64,000 nt of DNA from Rheum nobile (Eukaryota > Streptophyta > Magnoliopsida > Caryophyllales > Polygonaceae), in the NCBI GenBank assembly GCA_027886185.1, contig WOAB01000110.1, positions 62,001 to 126,000 on the forward strand. The letters are read 5' to 3'. The notes below the pieces were generated by a model. That model saw only the letters and a list, made by a program, of their open reading frames with translations, was not told the origin of the DNA and did not search any database. The position numbers and the translations under genes were made by a program. This document shows positions 35,557 to 47,770 of this stretch, in pieces (position 1 is the first letter of the stretch; every line of letters begins with the position of its first letter).

Positions 35557-38014
35557 TGTAATATCCCGTATATTTGTACGAATAAATTTCGAATTTTTCT
35601 TAAGCCATATTGCTAGTCAGATTAATTTTGAAGAGATACGAACATTCTGTGTAATGTTTGGCTTCTGTAATATTTTTCTGAGCAATATAAAATACAGTTA
35701 AGGTATTTTGGCTTAAAAGGTCGTTCGCGTACAAATATATTTAACCCGGGGTTAAGTAAAATTTACCACTTAAGGTAAATAAGGGCAAAGTGGGAATTCG
35801 GCCCATGCCTTAGCCAAAAATCAGCAAACATTTCAGCAACTTGCAAGCCAACTTGAGGCAGCTGGAAACTAGCTTGGATGACTCATCGGGGCTACTTGGC
35901 CTAGCTTGGACACCTCTTGGTATACTTGTCTTCAGATTAGTCTTCATGGTTTGCCAATAAATGAAGAGACGAAGTCGTGGGAGAAGCCAGAAGTCGGCTC
36001 CTCACCATCTTCTTCTGTCAAGAGCCCAGAAATTCAGCATCTGGCAAGCATTTTGGCACGGCTGGCAAACTAGCTTAGGTGACTCACCGGGGCTATTGGC
36101 CTAGCTTGGACACCTCTTGGTATACTTGTCTTCAGATTAGTCTTCGTGGTTTGCCTATAAAAGGAGAGGAGAAGTCATGGGAGAAGCCAGAAGATAGCTC
36201 CTCACCACCTTTTTGCTGTCAAAACCCAGAAATCAGCTTCTGAGCTGAACTTTGAGCCTCGTTTGTGGACGATTCTGTCATTCATTCGAGCAGATAGAAG
36301 TTGCATCTTGAAGGTGAGGTGTAGCTTAAAAGGGTGAGAAGATCAGCCAAGATCGATTCAAAGTGGAAGTCGATCAAAAGTTGGTAAGAAAACCCTTGAA
36401 GCTCACTGTTTTCACCTCTGAATTTCGTGACTTTTGCTGAACTTTGAACCCGATTTGCGTGGTTATCTCGACCTTGTTTCGATCCGTTTTCAGGAGGTTC
36501 TTAGAGCTTGTTGGTAGCTTAAGAGGGTGGTAGACTCGAACCAAGAAGAATCGAAGCCTAAAGGGATCGATTTGGGATCTGTTCCCGTTCCAGGCTCGGA
36601 AACCCTTTAATTCTAAGTGTGCGAAGCTTTCATCGGATCTAAGGCAAGTGGTGGTTCGCTCTTGCTCATCATTCCATATTTCCATTAATTATCAATTGCT
36701 TAATTGTTAATTAATTTGGATTGATTATCGTTCATGTCTGGAATAGTTTTATGAAATTACTTTTGGAAGATAAAATGAATATTATAATAGGTTGTATATC
36801 TGTTAGAACAACGCTATTATATATATATGATCTAGATTGAAATATATCTAGGATGTTGGCCTTAATGGCTTTATTATGATTGATTGTTCTGAACTGATTA
36901 GTTAGAACGAGTATTCGTAGGAACGCTACTCGGTATCTCTCAGTGAGTACTAGTCGTTTCTTTATAACCAAGTGGATGGGATGTCCAGGCCCCAACACTT
37001 TTCTTTGGTCATGACCTTCTCCTATCCGAGTATAGGGGATGTGCACAACAGCTGGTGCCAATCTCTGGGATTTAGTCCCAACTCTCTATATCTCAATATC
37101 CGCCGAGGATGAGATTCTAAAAGCTTGAAACGTGAATGATCGTTTTGGAATTATATAAGATAAGTGTCCGAGCGCACATAATTAATATACCTTTGGCGGG
37201 TAGTGCAGCTAAGTTATAGTGCAGTTAGGAAACTCGCCCTGACTTGAATGTAGTACGTTCTCTTTCCAATCTGGAGTCGTATCATGCGGTGATTCGCATT
37301 ATACGGTGAGGTTGGTCGTGAACCGAAGCATCTCAATCAGTTTTTAACGTTATGAATATAAATATGAAACTAAAGGTTCCAGACATTGTCATGCTTCCGA
37401 TAAGACTCACTCTTTTGGAGTCTTCTCTTGGATTAATTCCTATAAGACTCATTTCCGTTCGAGTCTTCTCTTGATCATGTCTTTTGAGATATTCCAGTAG
37501 AAGTATGGTGGTTGGCTATCGTTATCGGTTATTATCCGAGAAACGATGAGTCTAACCTAATACGACTACTTAGAACCACTCTGCTTTGTACCCTTGCTAG
37601 TCTTTCATTAGACTAACCCACGAACATTGTTCTCTGCATGTGGGCTGGTGTCATCCGTTCGATTCGGCACATCAGATAAGTTGCCACCCAGTGAAGGCTA
37701 AAGAACGACTATGACGGGAAGTGTTTTTGACAAGTTTATCCAGGTTGAGATCTGTGGCGTTGATCGCCATGGTCAAGACTTGCTTTATCTTTAAAAGACT
37801 TCCGCTATGTTATTTACTCTGAAAACAATGTTTTAACCTACGGGGATTGGGTTGTAATCCCCTGACTTATGTTTTAATGGATGGTTTGTGGATTACATAA
37901 ATGTTATTTATGATTTGAATAATCCGGTTTAGCCTTGGGTGGTTTCGGAGGTGAAATCCGAGATCACTGGCGGTAATGCCTTTCCAAAGGGGTTATGAAT
38001 TTGGGGGTGTTACA
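35557..38014 (+). repeat. 3' LTR of the Tekay element (type a, 2.46 kb)
   Basis: Preceded by the polypurine region TTTTAAGGAGGAAGTGA. Starts TGTAATATCCCG and ends GGGGGTGTTACA. U3 contains a 201-bp tandem duplication, and a good TATA box (CTATAAAAG at 36155-36163) lies in the second copy. The 3' half, from about 36,640 (AGGCAAGTGGTGGTTCGCTC) onward, is shared with type-b LTRs. The bases GATTTGGTAT after the end are the start of a PBS that is cut at once, so another LTR-internal junction was lost here. Confidence 0.88.
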
Positions 38015-38345
38015 GATTTGGTATTGCTTAATTGTTAATTAATTTGGATTGATTATTGTTCATGTCTGGAAAAGGTTTTATAAACTGTTTTGGAAAAATC
38101 ATATAATAGGTTGTATATCTATTAGAACAACGCTATTATTTATGATCGCCTTGCGGGCATTTATGTGGATTTATCCTGGACTATTATTGTGCTTATACTG
38201 TTAGTTAGCACTGAATGTTAGGAACGCTATATACCTTGTGGGGGTTTAGTTGTTTCTTTATAACTCGTACTTGGCGGATTCTTCCCCAGTACTTTCTCTC
38301 TGGTCATGACCATACCCTTATTCAGGGTGGGCGCACTAGCGCACA
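38015..38345 (+). repeat. LTR 3'-half fragment (plus)
   Basis: Matches about 42,790-43,020 and 25,200-25,440 (reverse). Truncated at both ends. It begins inside the truncated PBS and ends at a flip in orientation. Confidence 0.65.
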
Positions 38346-38557
38346 TTAAATTCACAACAATACCATCACGGTAATTAACACATATAATAATGTTGTTCTA
38401 ACAGATATACAACTTATTATAACATCACCTTTTTAATCACGTTATTTATGAAATTAGTTCCCAAATAACAGTTCACTCCAATTTAATTAACAATTAAACA
38501 ATTGATAATTAATGAAACATGAAATGATTAAGCAAGAGCGAACCGCCACTTGTTTGT
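38346..38557 (-). repeat. LTR 3'-half fragment (minus)
   Basis: Reversed LTR motifs (TGTTGTTCTAACAGATATAC, AGCGAACCGCCACTTG). It ends at 38557, where plus-strand LARD leader begins. Confidence 0.65.
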
Positions 38558-40610
38558 ATTCTTTTGAAAGGACTCTGAAGGTGCCGAGATGATTCTATCA
38601 TCTCTAGTAATGTTAGATTTCCCTGTTTCTCAGAGATATTTCGAGGTTGGAGGACCTAGTAGTTCCCTCGAAGGTATCAAGTATGTACTTCCTGAGTTGG
38701 TAGTACTTAATATCCTAGTGCTGTAATCTCCGAGTAAATTGGTGTGAATGCTTCAGAGATTTGTGTAGATGAATCTTGTGCTCTATGTTCATAATTCATC
38801 TATAGAATTACCAAGTTGATCTATTCTAAGTGATTTTATTACATTGATATATGAGATAATTAAGGAATCACTCTTAGGAGTTTTGATGTCTAAGTATGAT
38901 GTCATAGTCGTTGACATTCATTGTTGAGAAAACGAATACGAAGGATTAATGCTCGATGCAGTCGGGATTTGCATCCGTATGAGAATTCGTGGGTTGAACC
39001 TAAGGTAGAGTTCGTTGAGCCGTTAAGGTAGGCCAACGAAATATTGTAATAACGACGTTTAAATGGAAGTGATTTCCAAGGGAACTCTAAGGAAAATCCC
39101 GAGGAAGATCCTCAAGGAGAGGAAAATCCTAGGGGAGATCCCGAGGAAGATCCTCAGAAGAAGGAAGATCCGGAGGAAGATCCGGAGGAAGATCCTCTAG
39201 AGAAGGAAGATCCTGCGGAAGATCCTTAGAAGGAGGAAGATCCAGAGGAAAACCCTGAGGAAGATCCTCGAGAGGGGGAAGATCCGAGGGAAGATCCGGA
39301 GGGAACTCCCGATGAGAACCCAGAGGAAGACCTCGTAAGGCAAGGCTAGAAGAGTCTGATGCCTAAAGTGTTCATTTATGAGTATCTTTTAGGAAATAAG
39401 TATATTGGGAGAAGTTATGGAAAGATTTGTTTCTTCTTGAGACATCATATTCCTAGTATTTGGAGGTATAGGTTATGTGGAGTTAATGAGATTAAGAGTT
39501 ATATCTCACTTGTGTACTTGGGATTTTTGTCCCATTAGAAGTATATAGAGGTGGACTAGTGTAAAGTCCGGAATGCCTAGTTGAAGAATCATGTTGTAGG
39601 CATTAATGTGGATAAAGTGTTGTGAAAGAATAAGTTGATTAAAGGAATAGTTCTATAAGAACTTGTTTCCTCTATTGCAATCTTGAGTAAGATTGTGGAA
39701 TCAAGAATTATGGTGATTGGATTCATAAGTAAGTATGACCCATGTAGGACCAATGGTTAAAGCTTTTGGAAAAGCCAAGTGTACGAAATCATAGGTATCC
39801 TTTGGAGAGATCTATTTGAGATTCGTTTGAGGTAATATAAGGAAAGGATGCGATTAAGTCCTGGATGAATAGTAGATTGTGTGAAGAATATAAGGATTTT
39901 TAAGTTAGAAATGAGTAATTTAAGACAGTACGAGTCGTTGGACTCAATAAGTGGAATTCCCAGAGGATGAAGAGTTATGACTCTTGAGAATTGTCAAGGA
40001 TTGACATCTTGTGAATATGTCATCTATAAGGCTTATGGTATCATTCTCTTTGAGGAAATAAGAGTAATATCTTATGTGATACGTTTCGAGGAACGTAGGA
40101 ATAAGATATTGTGATTATTCTTGAATCTTAAAGGAGTTAAGTTAGGAATTGTTTAAAGAGATGTGTTAAATTATTCTTGTAAGGATTTTAAGTTAGAGAT
40201 GACGTAAGGCCATTCTTACTTTAAGATAAATGATGAGATTGTATAAAGTACCATTAAGGAAATTAAGGAAGTTATGATTCGAGGTTACTAAGATTTAATA
40301 TCTGAGTTGTAAAAAGTTAATGTGTAAACCTTGGGTTTGTCTATAAAGAAATTGGAGGAGAAATGTGTGTTCTCCTATTGAAGGTGCATTAATATCGTTA
40401 TGATAATTTTGGGAGACCATTATTATAAGATAAACATGATCTTGTGGAGTTAGTAAGAATTACTACATGATATGTAGTATGAAGATAAGGTTGTGAGATG
40501 ATGTCTTGATTAAGGATATTAAGTTCAGATAGTAAAGTTGATGTTGAGGCAGGTTTCTCATTAGTTTAATGTAAGTTTCGGGGTCGAAACTTTTCTTAAG
40601 GGGGTAGTAA
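38558..40610 (+). mobile_element. LARD body (plus), copy 3
   Basis: About 2.05 kb, non-coding, matching 21803-24141 in reverse. It holds leader, acidic repeat (39,090-39,350), 3' body and polypurine region (TTTTCTTAAGGGGGTAGTAA) immediately before an LTR start at 40611. The PBS end is missing. The longest open frames are chance-level. Confidence 0.8.
39090..39350 (+). repeat. acidic-peptide minisatellite, copy 3
   Basis: GAGGAAGATCC array reading Glu-Asp-Pro runs, with the shared TAG at 39227-39229. It has one repeat unit more than copy 1 (an extra GATCCGGAGGAA). Confidence 0.85.
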
Positions 40611-41344
40611 TGTAATATCCCTCAATTTTTAATAAGGATATTTGGGTAATTTTCCTAACCTTCGTTCAAAATAATTATTTCGCTTCCAGTGGAGTTCGGA
40701 TTTACCGTAACATTCATGATATCCGAAATAATTGCTTGAGTGGTATAAAATACATTCGATGTATTTTCGGGACTTAGAATATTTGTTTGGATACAAACAT
40801 ATAATTTTCGGGGTTTAAAACTCATACCAAAGCCTATGTGTACACTTACCGACTTGATTTGGGATATTTTGGATTGAATTTCTCCAAATATCTGCAAAGA
40901 GGCTACGTGTGCTTATTTCCCTCCTTAATTCAGATTTGGGATTGGATTGAAAGTCTGCAAACCAAGGCTTACGTGTAGCCTTAACCTCCTCAAATATCAA
41001 GAGGAAGCTACGTGGTAATTTCTATCATAAAATCAAGATTAGGACAAGAACAAAGCAAGGAAGCTACGTGTACTTCCTTCATCCACAAGCAAAATTAGAA
41101 GTTTGGGGATTTGCTTTAAATCAGAGCAAAGGGTGCAGAACCGAACCAAGCTCCATTTCTTTCTCTCGGTGAAGCTCCGCTGAACCTTGTCCTCTCTCCC
41201 GCTGAGTTGTGCTCTCTCTCCGACTCCTCTGCCCAGCCGCTTCTTCCTCCGGCGATCCACCCAGCCGTCGTCGTTCCTCCGGCGAGTCGCGACCTGGTGC
41301 TGCTGGTGGCTGCTGGTGCGTCGTGGTGGTGATGGCAGCTCGAA
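40611..41344 (+). repeat. type-b LTR fragment (plus)
   Basis: Starts TGTAATATCCCTCA. U3 is followed by a GC-rich segment (41,160-41,340). It breaks at about 41,344 into minus-strand LTR. Confidence 0.8.
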
Positions 41345-42370
41345 TGATGAGCAAGAGCGAACCGCCACTTGCCTGGAGTAGATTTGGCGATGAATCTAGA
41401 CGAGACGACTACTGATTATATCCTTTCTAAGGATATGGCTTAAGCTTCAGAATATTCATAGCAGAGTACGAGTCCATATTTCAATTATTTATCAATCGTT
41501 TAGTTGTTAAATAATTTGGGATGATTCTTAATTATGTTGGGAACAATTTTGATAACTATGTGTGATTAAAATCTGATATTATAATAGGTTGTATATTCTG
41601 GACTATAAATCTCAGAGATTGGCACCAGCTGTTGTGCACATCCCCTATACTCGAATAGGAGAAGGTCATGACCAAAGAAAAGTGTTGGGGCCTGGACATT
41701 CCATCCACTTGGTTATAAAGAAACGACTAGTACTCACTGAGAGATACCGAGTAGCGTTCCTACGAATACTCGTTCTAACTAAGCAGTTCAGAACAGTCAA
41801 TCATAATAAAGCCGTTAAGGCCAACATCCTAGATATATTTCAATCTAGATCATATATATATAATAGCGTTGTTCTAACAGATATACAACCTATTATAATG
41901 TTCATTTTATCTTCCAAAAGTAATTTCATAAAACTGTTCCAGACATGAACGATAATCAATCCAAATTAATTAACAATTAAGCAATTGATAATTAATGGAA
42001 ATATGGAATGATGAGCAAGAGTGAACCGCCACTTGCCTGGAGTAGATTCGGCGATGAATCTAGACGAGACGATTACTGAGGATATCATTTCCGAGGATAT
42101 GGCCTAAGCTTCAGATAGCTCCAACGGATTACGAGTCCACACGCGATCCAGCTCATGACAAATTAATTAATCTCAATTAATTTGTCTGGACGAACTCAAG
42201 GAATTAAATTCGATAAATTCTTATGATTGTAAATCATAAGAATATTGATTGAATTTTCCTAAAGACAATACGGATAAAAGGGAATCGAAATTATACCGCT
42301 CGATCGATCTCGGGTTAAATCTGGACTGGAATTGAATTGGGCTTACTCGGCCCATTATAAGACAAGGTGG
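41345..42370 (-). repeat. LTR fragment (minus)
   Basis: Reversed LTR 3' half, with AGCGAACCGCCACTTGCCTG near 41,357. Part of the region is duplicated: the same segment recurs at about 42,017. It ends near 42,370 at the centre of an inverted repeat with the next piece. Confidence 0.7.
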
Positions 42371-42384
42371 TGGACCCCTACTTA

Positions 42385-43556
42385 ATTAGCTCCTGTGTTG
42401 GGACGTGAAAGCCCAATTAATTCCAGTCCAGATTTAACCCGAAATTATACGAGCGGTATAATTTCGATTCCCTTTCATCCGTATTTTTCTATAGGAAAAT
42501 TTAATAAATATTTTTATGATTTATAATCATAAATTTTTTATTAAATTTAATTCCTTAAGTTCGTCCAGGCAAATTAATTGATAATTAATTAATTTGTTAG
42601 TTAGAACGTGATTCGCTGGATCGCGTGTGGACTCGTAATCTGCTAGAGCAATCTGAGGCATAGGCCATATCCTCGGAAAGGATATTTTCGGTAGTCGTCT
42701 CGTCTAGATTCATCGCCGAATCTACTCCAGGCAAGTGGCGGTTCGCTCTTGCTTATCATTCCATATTTCCATTAATTATCAATTGCTTAATTGTTAATTA
42801 ATTTGGATTGATTATTGTTCATGTCTGGAAAAGGTTTTATAAACTGTTTTGTAAAATCATATAATAGGTTGTATATCTGCTAGAACGACGCTATTATTGA
42901 TGATCGCCTTTCGGACCTTTATGTGGATTTATCCTAAATTATTATTGTGCTATGACTGTTAGTTAGTACGAGTATTTGTAGGAACGCCTGGATTCTGAGA
43001 GGTCCATGCGCATTTCTTTATAATTGTAAAGGGAGATGAAGACCCAACGATTGTTGAAGTTTGAACTCAGTGAGGTTCATTCTTTTAAAGGGAGAGCAAG
43101 ACCCTGCGATAGTAGAAGTTTGGACTCTGTGAGGTTCATTCTTTCGATGTAGATTCAGAGGTTTGGACTCAGTGAGGTTCATTCCTTAGATATGGGTCCT
43201 GCGTGACAGGGACATATATTAAAAGCTTTTAATGTATTAATCGTTTTGGAATTAAATAAGATAAGGTGCCTGAGAGCACTTAATTAATATATCTTTGGCG
43301 AGTAGTGCACCTAAGTAAATAGTGCAGCTAGGAAAGCTCGTCTTGACTTTTGATCAGAGTACGTTCTCTTTCCAATCTGGATTCGCTGTAAGCGATGAGG
43401 TTGGTCGTGAACCGAAACATCTTAGTCAGTTTTTAAATCTTCGTTATGTGGTTCTGTAAGATCCAGACTTGAATGTAGTACGTTCTCCTTCCGATCTGGA
43501 TTCGCTGTAAGCGGTGAGGTTGGTTGTGAGCCGAAGCATCTCAGTCAGCTTTTAAT
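42385..43556 (+). repeat. LTR 3'-half fragment (plus)
   Basis: Begins with GAAAGCCCAATTAATTCCAG and runs through the shared R-U5 motifs. A local direct repeat around CTCAGTGAGGTTCATTC (43,066-43,180, three copies) is unique to this copy. It ends near 43,556, where Athila gag sequence starts. Confidence 0.7.
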
Positions 43557-43558
43557 CG

Positions 43559-45838
43559 TTGTTGTTTGATTCTTTAAACGTTGTGTGGATCTATCTTATG
43601 GTCTACACCCGTGCTACTGACTCCCCACTTCTAGCTTGTGATATAGAAGTTGAGAAAACCCTTTCCAGGAACCGCAAGATAAACAGAGTTTTGTGTTTTG
43701 ATAATCCTTGTTTTGAGATGGCTGACAATGCACCCATGTTGAGGCAGTTGACTGCCCCAAATCTGCAGCAACAATCGCTGGCTGTGCAATTCCCTGAGTT
43801 GGCAGATGGCGTGAATTTTGAGCTGAAGTCCGGGTTGATCCACTTACTCCCCCACTTCCATGGGATGAGTGGAGAGGACCCCAACAAGCACCTTTCTGAG
43901 TTCCACTCTGTCTGCAGCAGCATGAAGCCACAGAACGTTACTGAGGACCAGATCAAGCTGATGGCCTTTCCTTTCTCTCTGAAGGATTCGGCCAATGATT
44001 GGTTCTACTATTTGGCCCCAGGGAGCATTGATACATGGGAGAAGATGAAGAAAGCCTTCTTAGAGAAGTACTTCCCTGCGACCAAGCTCAACAGCCTGAA
44101 GAGGAACATCAGCAACATTGAACATCAGGCTGCTGAGACATTATACGAGTACTACGAGAGGTTCAAGAGGCTGATTTCCAGCTGTCCCTACCATGGGTAT
44201 TCAGACCAAGACCTCGTACTTTATTTGTACGGTGGTCTACTTGACGACGAGCGTCAGATGGTGAACGCAGCATGTGGAGGAAACATATTGAATAAGACTT
44301 CAGCTGAAGCATTCAAGGTTTTCTTTGAGCTATCTAAGGGTTCAAGACAGTTCAATAAGAGGGCGAGCGCCCAATCAGTCAAAGCTGCAGATTCTCAGCC
44401 CAATTCCTCACTACTTTCTGAGATGAAGGCGATGATGAGGAGTTACTTGATGAAGGGTGGCCAGCAACAAGTCAAATCTTATGGGATATGCTATGACATG
44501 ATGCATCCTACTGATGCATGTCCCACGCTGCAGGAGCCCACTGCTGAGGTGAATAATATTGGAGGTTACGGCCCTTCAAGGCCAAGATATGACCCGTACT
44601 CCAACACATACAATCCAGGGTGGAGATATCACCCCAATCTGAGATACGGAAATCAACAGAACCCTCCTCAAGGCCAAGAAAATCAAGAGTTTCAACAAAG
44701 GCCATCATAGTTCCTACCGCGCCCACAACAATATCAGCAGCCTGGGGGTCAACAACAACAATCTAGAGCTCCATATGACCCAAGACCCCAAGGCCAGAGC
44801 TCAAGTTCACCTATGCCTGGTGATGGCATGATCAAATCTCTTGCTCAGAGCGTGTCAAACAATGAAGACATGATCAAGTCGCTCACTCAGAGTGTATCGA
44901 CATTGGCTGGCACTGTGACCGTGATGGGGTCACAAATTCAAGCGGTGACCAAGCAACAGGAGACTCTAGCTCAAAATATGACGAAGCTGGCCAGCACTAT
45001 GCTCCAACAAACTCAAGAGATGCGGTCTAGCATTCAGAACTTAGAGAACCAAGTGGGGCAGATCTCTATCGCAGTGAGCAGGCTGGAAGCCAGGGACTCG
45101 GGAAAACTACCATCTCAAACGGTAGTAAACCCGAGGGAGAACGTATGCGCCATGACGCTGAGGAGCGGAGTCCAAGTGGAGGATGGCCGAGGCCAACAGA
45201 AAGTTTTCCGCGACTGCGGAGAAAAAGGCCGCGATTGCGGATTTGCTACTGACGAAGAGGAAAAAATCGACGCTTTTCCGCGACCGTGGACAGATTTCCG
45301 CGATCGCGGAAAAGTCTCTGCTGAAGAGGAGCTAATCAAAGATTTCCGCGATCGCGGCAAGGAAGTATGCGACCGCGGAACAGTCCCTGGAGCCCCATAT
45401 GATTTCGAGGATGTCCATGATGCTTATGTGCGCCCCAATTTCCCTCCGCTCAGTTCGTTGAAGCCTCCCGCACCCTTTCCCGAGGCACTGAAGGACACCA
45501 AAAAGGTGGAGAACGACAATGATTTATTTGAGACCTTCAGCAACTGCGAGGTAAATATTTTTTTGCTAAAGCTCGTTAACAGTATCCCTCGCTATCCCAA
45601 ATTCTTGAATGAGCTGTGCAAGATAAAGAGGAAGAAAGTGGTGAAGGAGAAGAAGAAGGTCCAGGTCAATGAGAACGTCTCTGCTATGCTGCAAAAGCGG
45701 TTGCCCAAGAAATGCAGTGATCCGGGCATGTTCACTATTTCCTGCAAGATAGGGGGCATCCTGTTTGAAAAAGCCATGCTAGATTTGGGTGCCTCTATCA
45801 ACATTTTGCCTCTTAGTCTTTATAGGTTGGGCCATTAG
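43559..45838 (+). pseudogene. Athila-type gag-protease, copy 1
   Basis: One frame runs from 43559 to 45838, with a TAG at 44708-44710. The likely gag start is at about 43,719 (MADNAPML), but the frame is open upstream with TDSPLLACD. The gag core (LKSGLIHLLPHFHGMSGEDP to about 44,360) is of the Athila/Tat type. A Gln-rich, coiled-coil-like segment (about 44,810-45,080) follows. Then come repeated FRDRGK-type peptides (45,200-45,385) and the protease (MLDLGASIN about 45,778). In this copy a 10-bp deletion near 45,815-45,825 shifts the frame and ends it early. The protease tail continues out of frame at 45,853-46,161. Confidence 0.85.
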
Positions 45839-47380
45839 AGAAGACAGGGATTGTGATACAGCTGGCTGACAATTCCTATGTGTATCCAAAAGGAGTGGTG
45901 CAGGATGTGTTGGTAGAAGTTGACAAGTTGATCTTCCCTGCAGACTTCTTTGTGATGGATACGGGGCAAGATACGAACGCAGCCCTTGTGATGCTGGGAA
46001 GGCCGTTCATGAACACGGCGGGCACTAAGATTGATGTGAGCAGCGGTTCGCTCACAATGGAGTTTGACGGGGTAAGGGTCGGATTCAACATAGACGATGC
46101 AAAGAGACACCCTCCTGATATTGACCCCGAGTGTTCAACTGATGTGAGTAACCCAAGTTGAGTGAGAGAGCACTAAGTCGAGCCACGACAATAACTACGG
46201 CGCTGCTCGGGAGGCAACCCGAGGTATGTATTTCTTTTCTTGTCTTTGCATACCATGTCTTTAGTTGTTTTTGTTTCATCTTGTGTTATTTTCATTTGTG
46301 CTTTTGTTTTTGCTTTAGACTCACATGCAGGTAGGAGACCCGAGCCAAATTGAAGAAGGTGAACTACGCACCAGCAGCTTTTCCGCGGGCACATAAATTT
46401 TTCCGCAATCGCGGAAAATTCACTATAAGTCTTCTAATTCTAAATATATATATATATAAAATCGAAAAAGAAAAGAGTTTTATCGAATTCTTGAAGGAGT
46501 TGTGCAAGATAAAGAGGAAGAAAGCGGTGAAGGAGAAGAAGAAGGTCCAGGTCAATGAGAACGTCTCTGCTATGCTGCAAAAGCGGTTGCCCAAGAAATG
46601 CAGTGATCCGGGCATGTTCACTATTCCCTACAAGATAGGGGGCACCCTGTTTGAAAAAGCCATGCTAGATTTGGGTGCCTCTATCAACGTTTTGCCTCTT
46701 TCACTATACGAGTCTTTAGAGGTTGGGCCATTAGAGAAGACAGGGATTGTGATACAGCTGGCTGACAATTCCTATGTGTATCCAAAAGGAGTGGTGCAGG
46801 ATGTGTTGGTAGAAGTTGACAAGTTGATCTTCCCTGCAGACTTCTTTGTGATGGATACGGGGCAAGATAAGAACGCAACCCTTGTGATGCTGGGAAGGCC
46901 GTTCATGAACACGGCGGGCACTGAGATTGATGTGAGCAGCGGTTCGCTCACAATGGAGTTTGACGGGGTAAGGGTCGGATTCAACATAGACGATGCAAAG
47001 AGACATCCTCCTGATATTGACCCTGAGTGTTCAACTGATGTGAGTAACCTAAGTTGAGTGGGAGAGCACTAAGTCGAGCCACGACAATAACTACGGCGCT
47101 GCTCGGGAGGCAACCCGAGGTATGTATTTCTTTTCTTGTCTTTTCATTCCATGTCTTTAGTTGTTTTTGTTTCATCTTGTGTTATTTTCGTTTGTGCTTT
47201 TGTTTTTGCTTTAGACTAACATGCAGGTAGGAGACCCGAGCCAAATTGAAGAAGGTGAACTACGCACCAGCAGCTTTTCCGCGGGCACAGAAATTTTTCC
47301 GCGATCGCGGAAAATTCACTATAAGTCTTCTAATTCTAAATATATATATAATCGAAAAAAAAAAAAAGTTTTATCGAAGG
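45600..47380 (+). repeat. about 0.89-kb tandem duplication (protease to 3' spacer)
   Basis: Units of roughly 45,600-46,485 and 46,486-47,380 are nearly identical over protease, the GGGAGGCAACCCGAGG spacer and the TTTTCCGCGGGCACA block. Offset is 886 bp before and 896 bp after the 10-bp deletion in unit 1. Confidence 0.88.
46486..47057 (+). pseudogene. Athila-type protease, tandem copy 2
   Basis: Second copy of 45,600-46,150, without the 10-bp deletion. It reads through the DLGASIN active site to MLGRPFMNTAG and the tail VGFNID, then stops. It lacks the gag part and is not followed by reverse transcriptase. The 5' frame start (46350) lies in joined sequence, so this is a duplicated fragment and not a gene of its own. 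Confidence 0.8.
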
Positions 47381-47770
47381 CCAGCTGTCCAAATTCTACT
47401 TTGAAGAGATGGTGCGCATCATGTTGCCAAGGAGGAGACATTCACCCCACATTTTATTTGGCGACGACGATGGCCCGACATTCGACAACTGAGGAGGAGG
47501 AACACCAGAGCCCACACCACGATCACATCTGGTCTCCCATTATGTGTTCATTGAAGGCCCGTACAGCCCCGATTCTTTGTTATACCACTACACCTTACAG
47601 TGGATCTAATTGGTTGCATGGTGGAGTTTGAAGACCACCGCAACACCAAAGGCATGTGCTTTATTGCTTTACCGCCAGCAACAACTTTCGTGTCCAAGCC
47701 AACTCGACGACGGTTGTGAGTACTTTTCTGCTTTTCCCTGTGCTTCATCTTTTTTGTCTTTCATTACATT
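47381..47770 (+). pseudogene. env-position ORF remnant of the Athila element
   Basis: A broken frame gives FEEMVRIMLPRRRHSPHILF and later YVFIEGPYSPDSLLYHY, with stops between. Its position between pol and the 3' LTR is where Athila elements carry an extra ORF. No membrane or surface-protein features are visible. The rest up to 48,422 is non-coding. Confidence 0.45.

Noticed and set aside
47381..47770. Envelope gene of a retrovirus-like element
   Set aside because: Only a broken frame at the right position. No signal peptide, transmembrane segment or cleavage site is visible.
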